Source of the DNA: Sphingomonas sp. CROZ-RG-20F-R02-07
GTDB lineage: Bacteria; Pseudomonadota; Alphaproteobacteria; Sphingomonadales; Sphingomonadaceae
Length of the DNA stretch: 64,000 bases
Direction: 5' to 3'
Assembly (NCBI RefSeq): GCF_022662335.1
Contig: NZ_JAKNQJ010000002.1
Location: 310,001 to 374,000, forward strand
Below, one piece after another: positions 32,251-40,317 of this stretch (its first letter is position 1; every line of letters begins with the position of its first letter). A program made the position numbers and the translations under genes. Below the pieces are notes generated by a model that worked only from the letters and a program-made list of their open reading frames with translations, was not told the origin of the DNA and searched no databases.

Positions 32251-34509
32251 TCAGAAGGTCTTCAGGATCTTGACACCGTACTGGCGCGGCGGTCCCGCGA
32301 AGTCGAGGCTGCTGTTCAGCGCGGCGACATAATGCTGGTTGGTCAGGTTGGTCGCATAGCCGGTGACGGTGAAGCTGCCATGCGTGAAAGCCAGCTGTGC
32401 CGCGAGGATGTTGCGTTCACCTAAACGGTCGCCGAGTTGCGGGTTCTCGAACAAGGTCGCCCATTGTGGCGCGATGTGCCCGAAGTTCACGCGCGGCGTC
32501 AGCTTGTCGCCATTGCCGAACTCGAAGTCATATTGCGCCCCGGCGTTGATGGTGAAGTTGGGCGCATAGGTTTGTTCGCGCCCCTTCAGATCGATGCACG
32601 AAGCGCTGGCAGGACCGGCGGCGATGCTGCACGCCGTTGGTGCCGGGAGGCGGGAGTCGGTCGCGAAGAACTGGCCGAGGCTGCTGTGCAGGACGTTGAC
32701 GCCGAAATCGAAGGAGAAGTGGCCGAACTTGACGTCGGCGTCCGCTTCGGCGCCGTAGATCTTGGTCGAATTGGGCACATTGACCTCGATCCCGAACACG
32801 GGAATCGTCGGATAGCCGATGATGACCTGGAAGCCCTTGAAGTCATTGTAGAAGCCATCAACCGTGGTGCGGATATGGCCGCCCGCGAAATTGGCCTTCC
32901 AGCCGGCCTCGTAGGACTGGACGCGCTCGGACCCGAACGGCGCCGGGATGCCGAGCCCGACGGGCGTGTTGAGACCGCCGGGTTTGAACCCCGTCGCCAC
33001 GAACCCGTAGAGGTAATTGTTGCGGTCGACCTGCCAGCCGAGCGAGGCCTTGTACGAGAAGTTGTTCGACGTGACGGTCTGCTGGTCCGGCAGATAAACG
33101 CCATATTGCAGAATATCGACCGTATTCGTCGACCGGCTGGCGGTGTAGCGCCCGCCGAGTTCCAGCTTCAGCGTCGGCGTGATCTTGAAGCCGACCTGAC
33201 CATAGACGGCGAGCGACCGCTCGGGGTTGCGGCCCTGCAAGCGGTATTCCGTCTTCGGCGCCCCGAGCGGCGCACCGATCACGAACTGATAGGGAGAGAG
33301 GAAGAAATAGCTGTTCCACAGGCCGAACACGCCGGCCAGATAGGTCAGCCGCCGATCATCGGGGGAGATCAGGTTGAATTCCTGGCTGAACTGCGTCTCC
33401 GTCACGCTGTCGAAGAAGTAGGAATTGCCGGTCGCGGTGCCGTCCAGATCGGCCATATACTGGGTATTGCCGTTCGAAAAGCCGCTGACCGAGCGGAGCT
33501 TCAGGCCGCTGTCGAACTGGTAGTCGATCCGCAGAATGGAGCGCACGAACTTGTCGCGGGCGCCTTGCGGCGAATTCGCCGTGATGTTGAACAGATCGCG
33601 GGCATTGGGGTTCGGCGTGGTCGTGCCCGGCAGGACCGCGAACCGGTCGGTATAGGGATCGGCCGGATAGGCCCCCATGTCGAGATAGTCGATGTCGGTT
33701 TTCGACAGGACCGACAGGTTCGCGGTCGGCTTCCACAACAGGCTGAAACGGCCGGCGATCTCGCGCACGTCACCCTTGTTGCCGTTGTACGCGCCGCCGT
33801 TCGGCCCGGTGATGGTGTAGAAGGAATCGCGCCGTTCGCCGTAGAAGGCGGCACGGGCGGCCAGCGTGTCGCTGATGGGGATGTTGACCGCGCCCTGGCC
33901 GCCAAGATCGTTGTAGTTGCCATAATTGGCATTGAAATAGCCGTGGTAACCACCGCCGACGATCGGATCGGCCGTGTTGACGAACACCGCGCCGCCGGTG
34001 GAATTCTGGCCGACGACGGTCCCCTGCGGCCCGCGAAGGACCTGAACGTCGGCGATATCGAAATAGGGCTCCTCCTGGAAATAGCCCGGAAAGGTCGGCG
34101 CTCCGTCGCGATAGGTGATGACGCCGGTGGTTGTCTGGGTGTTGTGCTCACCCTTGCCGATGCCGCGTATGTTGAACTCCAGGCCTTGCCCGAAATTGTT
34201 CACCACGACCGACGGCATCGCGAACTGCAGCGCATCGACCGCGACGACGCCCTTGTTGGCGAGATCGGCGCCCGACAATACCGAGGCGGCAACGGGCGTG
34301 GTCATCAGGTTTTCATTGCGGCGCAGCGCCGTCACGACGATGTCGTGACCGGGATCGCTCTGGCTGCTTTCCGCCGCAGCGGTGGTGTCCGTTTGTGGCG
34401 CACCAGATTGCGCCGAATCGGTGGACGACGGTGCGGTTTGCGCAACGGCGCTCCCGCACCAGACAAGGGCGAACGCCGACACGCCGAAGCGGATTGCACG
34501 AGCCTTCAT
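32251..34509 (-). CDS. TonB-dependent outer-membrane receptor of the catabolic cluster
   Basis: 752 residues from ATG 34509 with GAGGAG 7 nt upstream. A signal peptide (MKARAIRFGVSAFALVWCGSAVAQ) and a spacer rich in Ser/Thr/Gln precede a TonB box (DIVVTALRR, about residues 50-58), the plug (VLRGPQGTVVGQNSTGGAVFVNT near 150) and a barrel ending ...YGVKILKTF. Its sequence type (multi-substrate sphingomonad receptor, FecA-like plug) is common beside ester- and aromatic-degradation genes. It likely imports the ester substrate. Candidate operator C is 88-103 nt upstream. Confidence 0.92.
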   Translation of the reverse strand: MKARAIRFGVSAFALVWCGSAVAQTAPSSTDSAQSGAPQTDTTAAAESSQSDPGHDIVVTALRRNENLMTTPVAASVLSGADLANKGVVAVDALQFAMPSVVVNNFGQGLEFNIRGIGKGEHNTQTTTGVITYRDGAPTFPGYFQEEPYFDIADVQVLRGPQGTVVGQNSTGGAVFVNTADPIVGGGYHGYFNANYGNYNDLGGQGAVNIPISDTLAARAAFYGERRDSFYTITGPNGGAYNGNKGDVREIAGRFSLLWKPTANLSVLSKTDIDYLDMGAYPADPYTDRFAVLPGTTTPNPNARDLFNITANSPQGARDKFVRSILRIDYQFDSGLKLRSVSGFSNGNTQYMADLDGTATGNSYFFDSVTETQFSQEFNLISPDDRRLTYLAGVFGLWNSYFFLSPYQFVIGAPLGAPKTEYRLQGRNPERSLAVYGQVGFKITPTLKLELGGRYTASRSTNTVDILQYGVYLPDQQTVTSNNFSYKASLGWQVDRNNYLYGFVATGFKPGGLNTPVGLGIPAPFGSERVQSYEAGWKANFAGGHIRTTVDGFYNDFKGFQVIIGYPTIPVFGIEVNVPNSTKIYGAEADADVKFGHFSFDFGVNVLHSSLGQFFATDSRLPAPTACSIAAGPASASCIDLKGREQTYAPNFTINAGAQYDFEFGNGDKLTPRVNFGHIAPQWATLFENPQLGDRLGERNILAAQLAFTHGSFTVTGYATNLTNQHYVAALNSSLDFAGPPRQYGVKILKTF

Positions 34510-34889
34510 AGCGGGACTCCTCTCCATCTGACCAACCGCGCACACTTCCGGACGCGTTGGGGCCAAACTACCCGAAGCCAAGCCGAAATCAACCCTCTCT
34601 CACGCGATAGTGAAACGAACGGGTATCACGAGGGCGATATGCGCGAGCGCGACGTCACGGAGATGGGGGGCAAGAACGTAGGACGCATTTTCGCGAAGAA
34701 GGCGCTGGCGCGTCACGGCAGGGCGCCAGGCGCGGCCGGATCGATCCCCAGACATGGCGTGCCGGGAGCGCGCATCTCCGGTCCATCGGCCAGAATGGAA
34801 GGGCCGATCCTCAATGTGACGATCAAATGGTCTTACCGATACGTCAGCGGGTCGCGTCGCCGTTTCTCACGGGTCCGATCACGAAGCCA
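34510..34889. other. Gene-free 380-nt stretch between TonB receptor and tRNA-Phe
   Basis: It holds the receptor promoter region with operator C (34597-34612). The remainder, 34613-34889, shows no gene I can support: a plus-strand open frame running from about 34639 through the tRNA reads the antisense of the tRNA and is spurious. No direct repeat of the tRNA 3' end and no integrase gene were found. Confidence 0.6.
34597..34612. promoter_or_regulatory. Candidate TetR operator C (TonB receptor promoter)
   Basis: CTCTCACGCGATAGTG on the plus strand; its complement CACTATCGCGTGAGAG matches site A at 12 of 16 positions and site B at the CACNNNCNNGNGAGNG positions. It lies 88-103 nt before the receptor start, on the far side of where a promoter would be. 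Confidence 0.45.
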
Positions 34890-34965
34890 TGGTGCCCGGG
34901 GACGGATTCGAACCGCCGACACTGCGATTTTCAGTCGCATGCTCTACCAACTGAGCTACCCGGGC
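34890..34965 (-). tRNA. tRNA-Phe (GAA)
   Basis: 76 nt including an encoded CCA end. On the minus strand it starts GCCCGGGTAGCTCAG, has the D-loop TTGGTAGAGC, anticodon loop CTGAAAA (anticodon GAA) on the stem GCGA-less pair GCGACTGAAAATCGC, T-loop GGTTCGAATCC and acceptor 3' strand CCCGGGCACCA. All stems pair. The 3' end faces the catabolic cluster. Confidence 0.97.
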
Positions 34966-34995
34966 GCACCGCCGAAACGATGTGGAAGCGGGCCT

Positions 34996-35169
34996 TTAGT
35001 CGGGCTCGGCGGTGCTGTCCAGCCCATCCGGCGCGATCTCGGGGCCGGGAATACGATAGCCTTCGCCGAACCATTGCAGCAGGTCCCGGTCGCGACAGGC
35101 GGGGCCGCAGAACGGGCGGTGCGCGGCCGAGGCGGGCTTGTCGCAGAGCGGGCAGGGGGTGGCGGTCAT
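34996..35169 (-). CDS. yacG: DNA gyrase inhibitor/zinc-binding protein YacG
   Basis: 57 residues from ATG 35169. Four cysteines form the zinc site: C6-x2-C9 (CPLC) and C21-x3-C25 (FCGPAC), followed by RDRDLLQWFGEGYRIPG, the YacG signature. YacG binds one zinc and inhibits gyrase in E. coli. The ATG overlaps the stop of the upstream RNase E/G-type gene (ATGA), and the maf-RNase-yacG order is a known alphaproteobacterial arrangement. Confidence 0.93.
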   Translation of the reverse strand: MTATPCPLCDKPASAAHRPFCGPACRDRDLLQWFGEGYRIPGPEIAPDGLDSTAEPD

Positions 35170-36098
35170 CGGGTCTCCAGTTCGTGAACGGTGCCGGTGC
35201 GACGCGCGAGTTCGGCCAGCCATTCGTGATTCGCCCGCAACCGCGCGTGCACCGCCGCGGGAAGCGCATGGCGGCGCGGGGCGCCGGGCGGCGTGCGTTC
35301 CAGATGGCGCAGCGCCGCACGCGCCGCCGCACCGACCGGATCCGCGCGCAGCATTTCCGGCAGCGAGGCGCGAGGGCGGGCGCGGACGATCTGGAGAAAG
35401 CCGAAGCCGTTGACCGCGGTCCGCTCGAACGGCAGCGGCAGCGCGGCGTCGATCGCCAGCGCGACGGCGTGGCGCGGGGCCTTCCCCGCGAGCGTTGGAA
35501 AATCGATCCCGATCGAGCCGCCGACGCCGTGCCGCACGATCGCCTGCGCCACCGCCGTGGCGGCCGCGACCGCCAGCGGCTCGAGCGCGCCGCCGCCGTC
35601 GACGTCGAACAGCGTCATCGCCGGCGTGGGGCTCATCCGCAGTGCGCCACCGGGAAACGCGATGTCGCCGCCCGTCGCCTCGTCGAGGATCTCGGACCAG
35701 CCCGCCGCCTCCAGCGCATCGGGCTCATGCGCGCGCAGTATGCGGACGGGATGCCCCGAGGCGGTGATGCGGGCGAGCAGATCGGCGCCCGGTCCAGGCG
35801 CTTCGTCGGTGAGGCGGGCGCGGGGCAGCTTCAGGCGCCCGGTTTCGGGAATCGCCTCGCGCGTCACCCGGAGCATGATCGCGGCACCCTGCGTCAAGCC
35901 GTGCGGCGCGGCGGCAAGCTGGACCTCGGTGCCGTCCGCGAACGTCGCCCGGGCCTGCGTCCCATCGGTGAGGCGCGCGGGGGCGACGGTGCCGAGCCGC
36001 AGGCCGGGCCGCTCCACGATCGCCTCCACGATGCGATCGTCGGCGACGAGCGCGGCGCGGGATTCGCCGATCCCGGCCTCGTAGAGCCACTCAGCCAA
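35166..36098 (-). CDS. Ribonuclease E/G family protein (short form)
   Basis: 310 residues, much shorter than RNase G (about 490). It matches the RNase E/G core in pattern: an S1-like start (VERPGLRLGTVAPARL), GAAIMLRVTREAI, an acidic catalytic-type segment TLFDVDGGG, and GGSIGIDFPTL, which corresponds to the GGxIxIDF motif. It lacks the usual C-terminal zinc-link and scaffold. It is coupled to both neighbours (8-nt overlap with maf, 4-nt with yacG). Whether the short form still cuts RNA is unknown. Confidence 0.85.
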   Translation of the reverse strand: MAEWLYEAGIGESRAALVADDRIVEAIVERPGLRLGTVAPARLTDGTQARATFADGTEVQLAAAPHGLTQGAAIMLRVTREAIPETGRLKLPRARLTDEAPGPGADLLARITASGHPVRILRAHEPDALEAAGWSEILDEATGGDIAFPGGALRMSPTPAMTLFDVDGGGALEPLAVAAATAVAQAIVRHGVGGSIGIDFPTLAGKAPRHAVALAIDAALPLPFERTAVNGFGFLQIVRARPRASLPEMLRADPVGAAARAALRHLERTPPGAPRRHALPAAVHARLRANHEWLAELARRTGTVHELETR

Positions 36099-36675
36099 GC
36101 GTCACGCCGGCGGTGGCCAGCAGCGCGCGCGTTTCGAACAGCGGCAGGCCGACCACGCCCGAATGACTGCCCGCCAGATAGCGCACGAACGCCTCGGCGC
36201 GGCCCTGGATCGCATAGCCGCCGGCCTTGCCCATCCCCTCGCCACAAGCGACATAGGCGTCGATCTCGGCCGGCGAGAGCGGCTTGAACGCGACGACCGT
36301 ATCCGACACGCGGTGGCGCACGACGCCCGCCCGGTCGATCACCGCGACTGCGGAGAAGACATGATGACGACGGCCCGACAAGAGGCGGAGCATGCGGCGC
36401 AGCTCGGCTTCGTCGGCGGGCTTGCCCAGGATGCGGCGGCCCGCGGCGACGGTGGTGTCGCCCGCCAGGATCGCCTCGTCCGCGTCGCGCGGAACCGCGG
36501 CGGCCTTGGCGAGCGCGATGCGCAGCGCATAGGCGCGCGGATCCTCCGCCTTCAGCGGCGCTTCGTCGATATCGGGTGCGGCGATCCGCGCGGGCACGAC
36601 GCCGATCCGCGCGAGCAGCTCGCGGCGGCGCGGCGACGACGAGGCGAGGACGAGGCGCGGTGCGGCGCCGGTCAC
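36091..36675 (-). CDS. maf: Maf family nucleoside triphosphate pyrophosphatase
   Basis: 194 residues with the Maf signature LVLASSSPRRRELLARIG (residues 8-25), AGDTTVA, and LLSGRRHHVFSAVAV, then GYAIQGRAEAFVRYLAGSHSGVVGLPL. Maf proteins hydrolyse modified or non-canonical nucleoside triphosphates (house-cleaning). The GYAIQGRAE...GSHSGVVGLPL type is the 7-methyl-GTP/dTTP-UTP class in sequence; I cannot say which. It lies 4 nt downstream of infA and overlaps the RNase gene. Confidence 0.93.
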   Translation of the reverse strand: MTGAAPRLVLASSSPRRRELLARIGVVPARIAAPDIDEAPLKAEDPRAYALRIALAKAAAVPRDADEAILAGDTTVAAGRRILGKPADEAELRRMLRLLSGRRHHVFSAVAVIDRAGVVRHRVSDTVVAFKPLSPAEIDAYVACGEGMGKAGGYAIQGRAEAFVRYLAGSHSGVVGLPLFETRALLATAGVTLG

Positions 36676-36679
36676 GCCG

Positions 36680-36898
36680 TCACTTGAAGCGATAGGTGAT
36701 CCGCCCCTTGGTCAGATCATAGGGCGTCAGTTCGACGAGCACCTCGTCGCCCACGAGCACGCGGATGCGGTTCTTGCGCATCTTGCCCGCGGTGTGCCCG
36801 AGGATCTCATGGTCGTTCTCGAGCCGGACGCGGAACATGGCGTTGGGCAGAAGCTCCACCACCTGGCCGCGCATTTCGAGGAGTTCTTCCTTGGCCAA
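36680..36898 (-). CDS. infA: Translation initiation factor IF-1
   Basis: 72 residues, the normal length, covering the single OB-fold: [47 protein letters not shown] and [18 protein letters not shown]. It binds the ribosomal A site during initiation. First gene of infA-maf-RNase-yacG on this strand. The 263 nt upstream (36899-37161) hold its promoter; nothing else was seen there. Confidence 0.98.
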   Translation of the reverse strand: MAKEELLEMRGQVVELLPNAMFRVRLENDHEILGHTAGKMRKNRIRVLVGDEVLVELTPYDLTKGRITYRFK

Positions 36899-37161
36899 AT
36901 ACAGTCTTTCAATAACAGGGGATTTTTGCGTGCCGCGCCCTTAGCGCCTGCCCGCGAAAAAGGGAAGCGCGGGGCGGCAATCGGCGCGACGGTCGCGCGA
37001 TCGCGGTGGCATGCGTGAGATGGGAACGATGACGTCGTTTTCAAAGGACAGGCGGCATCATGGCTGATGCAGCAAGCGATCGACACATCATAGCGGTTGT
37101 ACGTTTCACGAAGCGCGCCGGCGAATGCTAGCTTTCTGTCGAAGCCTCGACCCGCGCTCGC

Positions 37162-38619
37162 TCACAGCAGGCGATCCTGATGCTGCGTATTCTCGCGCGC
37201 CGCCCGACGGAACGCATCCTGATCGACGTTCGGAACTCGCGGCCGCTTGCCCGCGAACAGGTCTTCCAAGCTCAGGATCTGAAGCTTGGGGAAACTGTCG
37301 TCGATACCCGTCCGATACAATCCGACTGCTGCGGCGCGGCGGCGCATTTCGGCCGTCGGACGTGCCAGCATCACCAGGACGCCGATCGGCGCGTCCTCGC
37401 GTGCGATCGTAGCGGCGAGTGTTTCGACCATCGTGACATTGGCATGAACGCCGCCCTTCACGGAAACGATCGCGCGGTGCGTCACCATTCGTCCGCTCGC
37501 CGGATCAAGATCGTTGAAATAGATGATACCGTCGATGCCGCCATCGGCGCCCTTCTTTTTGCCGCCGAACGGCAGCGCATCGACCATCGAAACCGCCCAC
37601 CATTGGAACTGGTATTTGTCGCGCGCCGCCAGATCGCGCGCCGAGGCCAGATCCTTGGGCGTCCCCTCGACGGTGAAGACGATGCCCGGAAAAGCGTCGT
37701 TCATCCGTTTTTCGATTAGCGACACGGCGAGATGGGTGATGTCAATGCCGACCCATTGCCTTCCGAGCTTCTGTGCGGCGTGCACCGCAGTGCCGCAGCC
37801 ACAGAAAGGATCCAGAACCACGTCACCCTCTTGCGACGAAGCCGCAATGATCCGTTCGAGCAAAGCGATCGGCTTCTGCGTCGGATAACCGAGGCGCTCT
37901 TTCGATTGCGAGTTGAGGATCGGAAGCTGCCACACGTCGTTTTCCCTAACGCCACGTTCGTCCACCGACGTGACGTAAACCTCATCGCCTTTGACGCGCG
38001 TGTGGTAGTTCTGCTTACGCTTTAGGGACTTTTCGGTGTAGGCCGTGTAGGGCGGATCGAAGACATAATCGTCGGTCTTCGTGTAAAACAAGATCGTATC
38101 ATGAAGTTGCTGAAAACGGCGCGCGCCACCTGTCCATCGGCGGTAGTGCCATATGATTTCATTTTTGAAATGCTCGGCGCCAAACACCGCGTCAAGTAAA
38201 AGCTTGAGATAGTGGCTCGCCGTCGGGTCGCAATGAAGATACAGGCTGCCCGTCGGCTTGAGAACCCGGTGAAGTTCGATAAGACGCACGGACATCATCG
38301 TCAGATACGCCATCATGTCGTTATCGCCGAGGAAGCTGCGCATCGCGCGAAGCAGATCGAATGCGCTCATGTTGCCGCTGCGACGAACATCGTCAAAGGC
38401 CTGCTCGGCGCTGTCGTTCCAGTGCCAGCTATCCTCGAACGCTTCGATCTGTGCGTTCGACGCGCGGCCATCCGGTTCCTTGAACAGAATACCGTAGCTG
38501 GCGTTGGAATTGAACGGGGGATCCAAATAGATCAGATCGATGCTGGCATCGGCGATATCCTTACGGAGGACGGCGAGATTGTCGCCATAATAGAGATGAT
38601 TGGTGGGTCGATTGCGCAT
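37162..38619 (-). CDS. N6-adenine DNA methyltransferase fused to a restriction-type nuclease domain
   Basis: 485 residues from ATG 38619 (a TTG 9 nt upstream is possible). The methyltransferase part (about 1-320) is of the beta class: catalytic LDPPFN at 32-37 comes before the SAM-binding DPFCGCGTA at 270-278, with TQKP near 247. A C-terminal domain (about 330-440) has ADGGIDGIIYF and AIVSVKGG, a spacing of acidic residues and Lys (D359/D363...K388) like the Mrr/PD-(D/E)xK nuclease core. So one chain could both protect and cut. The coding sequence is visibly less GC-rich than its neighbours and it sits alone between housekeeping operons, which suggests acquisition. No separate R or S subunit is near. 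Confidence 0.85.
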   Translation of the reverse strand: MRNRPTNHLYYGDNLAVLRKDIADASIDLIYLDPPFNSNASYGILFKEPDGRASNAQIEAFEDSWHWNDSAEQAFDDVRRSGNMSAFDLLRAMRSFLGDNDMMAYLTMMSVRLIELHRVLKPTGSLYLHCDPTASHYLKLLLDAVFGAEHFKNEIIWHYRRWTGGARRFQQLHDTILFYTKTDDYVFDPPYTAYTEKSLKRKQNYHTRVKGDEVYVTSVDERGVRENDVWQLPILNSQSKERLGYPTQKPIALLERIIAASSQEGDVVLDPFCGCGTAVHAAQKLGRQWVGIDITHLAVSLIEKRMNDAFPGIVFTVEGTPKDLASARDLAARDKYQFQWWAVSMVDALPFGGKKKGADGGIDGIIYFNDLDPASGRMVTHRAIVSVKGGVHANVTMVETLAATIAREDAPIGVLVMLARPTAEMRRRAAAVGLYRTGIDDSFPKLQILSLEDLFAGKRPRVPNVDQDAFRRAARENTQHQDRLL

Positions 38620-38724
38620 GACCCGCAAGGTGCATCACCAGCAACATGGCGTAAGCCAAGGTCAGATCACGAATGGAGCCTTCTCCGCTCTTGTTGCAGG
38701 AAGACGCATCCGTTTCGGCGCCGA

Positions 38725-39627
38725 TCACCGTTCCGGCGCGTCCACCCCATGTTCGAACCCCAGGCGATCCGGCAGCGGCACCGCCGCGCCGTCCGCCCGC
38801 AACGCCAATCCGCTGCCCGCCTCAAAGGCCCCGATCCGCGTCGCCGCCACGGCCGGCACGAACCCCGCGGGGGCAGCGAACAGCAGTTCGTAATCGTCGC
38901 CCGCGGTCGCCGCCGCCAGTGCGGTGCCGCCGGTCGCGCGGTAGGCCGCCGAGAGCGGCACCGCGGCCATGTCGATCGTCACCGCCAGGCCGCTCGCCGC
39001 CGCCATCCGCTGCGCGTCGATCAGCAGGCCGTCCGATATGTCCATCATCGCGTGGACATGGGGGGCGAGCGCGCGGCCTTCGGCGAGGCGGGGTTGCGGG
39101 CGGCGATAGGCGGCGAGCAGTGCGGCATCCCCGGTGCAGGCCAGTGCCACCGCGAGCCCCGCGCCCGCATCGCCGATCGTGCCCGTCACCCACAGGCCGT
39201 CGCCCGCGCGCGCGCCGCTGCGGGGCGGGGCGACGGCGTCGCGGCCGAAGGCGGTGAGCGTCAGGATGCGCGGGGCACCCGGCGGCAGCGTCACCGTGTC
39301 GCCACCGATCAGCCGCGCGCCCATCGCCGCCAGCGCCGCATCGAATCCGGCGACGAACGCGGCGTCCCATTCCGCGCCGGATAGCGGATAGTTGAGCGTG
39401 ACGCCCTCCACCGCGGCGCCCGTTGCCGCCAGATCGGACAGGTTGGTCGCGACGAGCTTCCACGCCACGTCGCCCGGCGGATCGTCGTCAAGGAAATGCA
39501 CGCCCTCGACGAGCGTGTCGGTGGTGACGACCAGGCCGGCCAGCACCGCCGTGTCGTCGCGCAGCCCGCGTGCGCCGGGGTGGAGCGGCAAGCGCCTGAG
39601 CGCTTCGAGAAAATCGACTTCGGTCAC
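38725..39627 (-). CDS. thiL: Thiamine-monophosphate kinase
   Basis: 300 residues. AIRS/PurM-like ATP-binding fold with RDDTAVL (about residues 23-29), TTDTLVEGVHF, WKLVATNLSDLAATGA (the family's substrate region), MMDISDGLLIDAQRM and AGDDYELLFAAP. ThiL phosphorylates thiamine monophosphate to the active cofactor used by transketolase among others. Last gene of the hisG-hisD-nusB-DUF4169-thiL run; the nusB-thiL link is widespread in bacteria. Confidence 0.95.
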   Translation of the reverse strand: MTEVDFLEALRRLPLHPGARGLRDDTAVLAGLVVTTDTLVEGVHFLDDDPPGDVAWKLVATNLSDLAATGAAVEGVTLNYPLSGAEWDAAFVAGFDAALAAMGARLIGGDTVTLPPGAPRILTLTAFGRDAVAPPRSGARAGDGLWVTGTIGDAGAGLAVALACTGDAALLAAYRRPQPRLAEGRALAPHVHAMMDISDGLLIDAQRMAAASGLAVTIDMAAVPLSAAYRATGGTALAAATAGDDYELLFAAPAGFVPAVAATRIGAFEAGSGLALRADGAAVPLPDRLGFEHGVDAPER

Positions 39628-39664
39628 CGATCGGCTCCGTTCCCCGCGGGGACGCGAGCGGCGC

Positions 39665-39844
39665 TTATGGCTCGCGGCGGGCGCCGTCGAGCGCGCGCTC
39701 CCGGCGGCCGGCCTCGGCGGTCTCGGCCTCTTTCTCCGCCTTGGTGCGCCCGTACGCCACGCGGTTCGCGGCGGCCTTCGCCTCGGCGGCGCCCCGTGCC
39801 TTCGCCTTGCGGGCGCGGCGCAGGCTGACGACCTCTGCGGTCAT
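39665..39844 (-). CDS. DUF4169 family small protein
   Basis: 59 residues from ATG 39844, which overlaps the nusB stop by 4 nt. Highly charged, helical: MTAEVVSLRRARKAKARG then AAANRVAYGRTKAEKEAETAEAGRR and ALDGARR, which is the DUF4169 pattern (xVxLRRARKxxxR, AAxNRxxFGRTKAE, LDGHR). Function unknown; the family is confined mainly to alphaproteobacteria. It is followed 37 nt later by thiL. Confidence 0.85.
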   Translation of the reverse strand: MTAEVVSLRRARKAKARGAAEAKAAANRVAYGRTKAEKEAETAEAGRRERALDGARREP

Positions 39845-40311
39845 TCCCGCGGCGGCTCGGCGCGGACGCCCTTGGCGATGGCGTCGAGCAGGCCGTTGAC
39901 GAAGCCCGATTCGCGCCGCTCGTAGAACGCCTTGGCGACATCGACATATTCGCTGATGACGACGCCCACCGGCACGTCGGCGCGGGCGATCAGCTCGTAG
40001 GTGCCCGCGCGCAGGATCGCCTTCATCGGCTTGTCGAGCCGCGCGAGGCTCCAGCCCTTGGCGAGCTTGCCCTCGATCAGCAGGTCGATCTCGCCGCTCC
40101 GCGTGGTCGCGCCGCGGACGATGTCGTCGAAGAAATCGATTTCGGCATCGGCATATTCCACCTCCTCGATCGTCGCGCCCAGCCGGTGCTGGTGGAATTC
40201 GTGGAGCAGGGCGGTGACGGCGGTGCCCTCCATGTCGTGCTGGTAGAGCGCCTGGACGGCGGCGAGGCGGGCGGCGGCGCGCGCCTGGGTGCGGGGGGCG
40301 ATACGGGTCAT
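39841..40311 (-). CDS. nusB: Transcription antitermination factor NusB
   Basis: 156 residues, all helical: ARAAARLAAVQALYQHDMEGT at the N-terminus (RNA-binding arginine-rich helix), FFDDIVRGA in the middle and the conserved AILRAGTYELIARADVPVGVVISEYVDVAKAF and GFVNGLLDAIAK. NusB with NusE binds boxA RNA in rRNA antitermination. Starts 6 nt after hisD stops. Confidence 0.97.
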   Translation of the reverse strand: MTRIAPRTQARAAARLAAVQALYQHDMEGTAVTALLHEFHQHRLGATIEEVEYADAEIDFFDDIVRGATTRSGEIDLLIEGKLAKGWSLARLDKPMKAILRAGTYELIARADVPVGVVISEYVDVAKAFYERRESGFVNGLLDAIAKGVRAEPPRE

Positions 40312-40317
40312 GACGGT

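Noticed and set aside
34639..35187. Plus-strand open frame through tRNA-Phe reading RIRTADTAIFSRMLYQLSY
   Set aside because: This is the well-known antisense translation of a tRNA gene; no ribosome site and no family.
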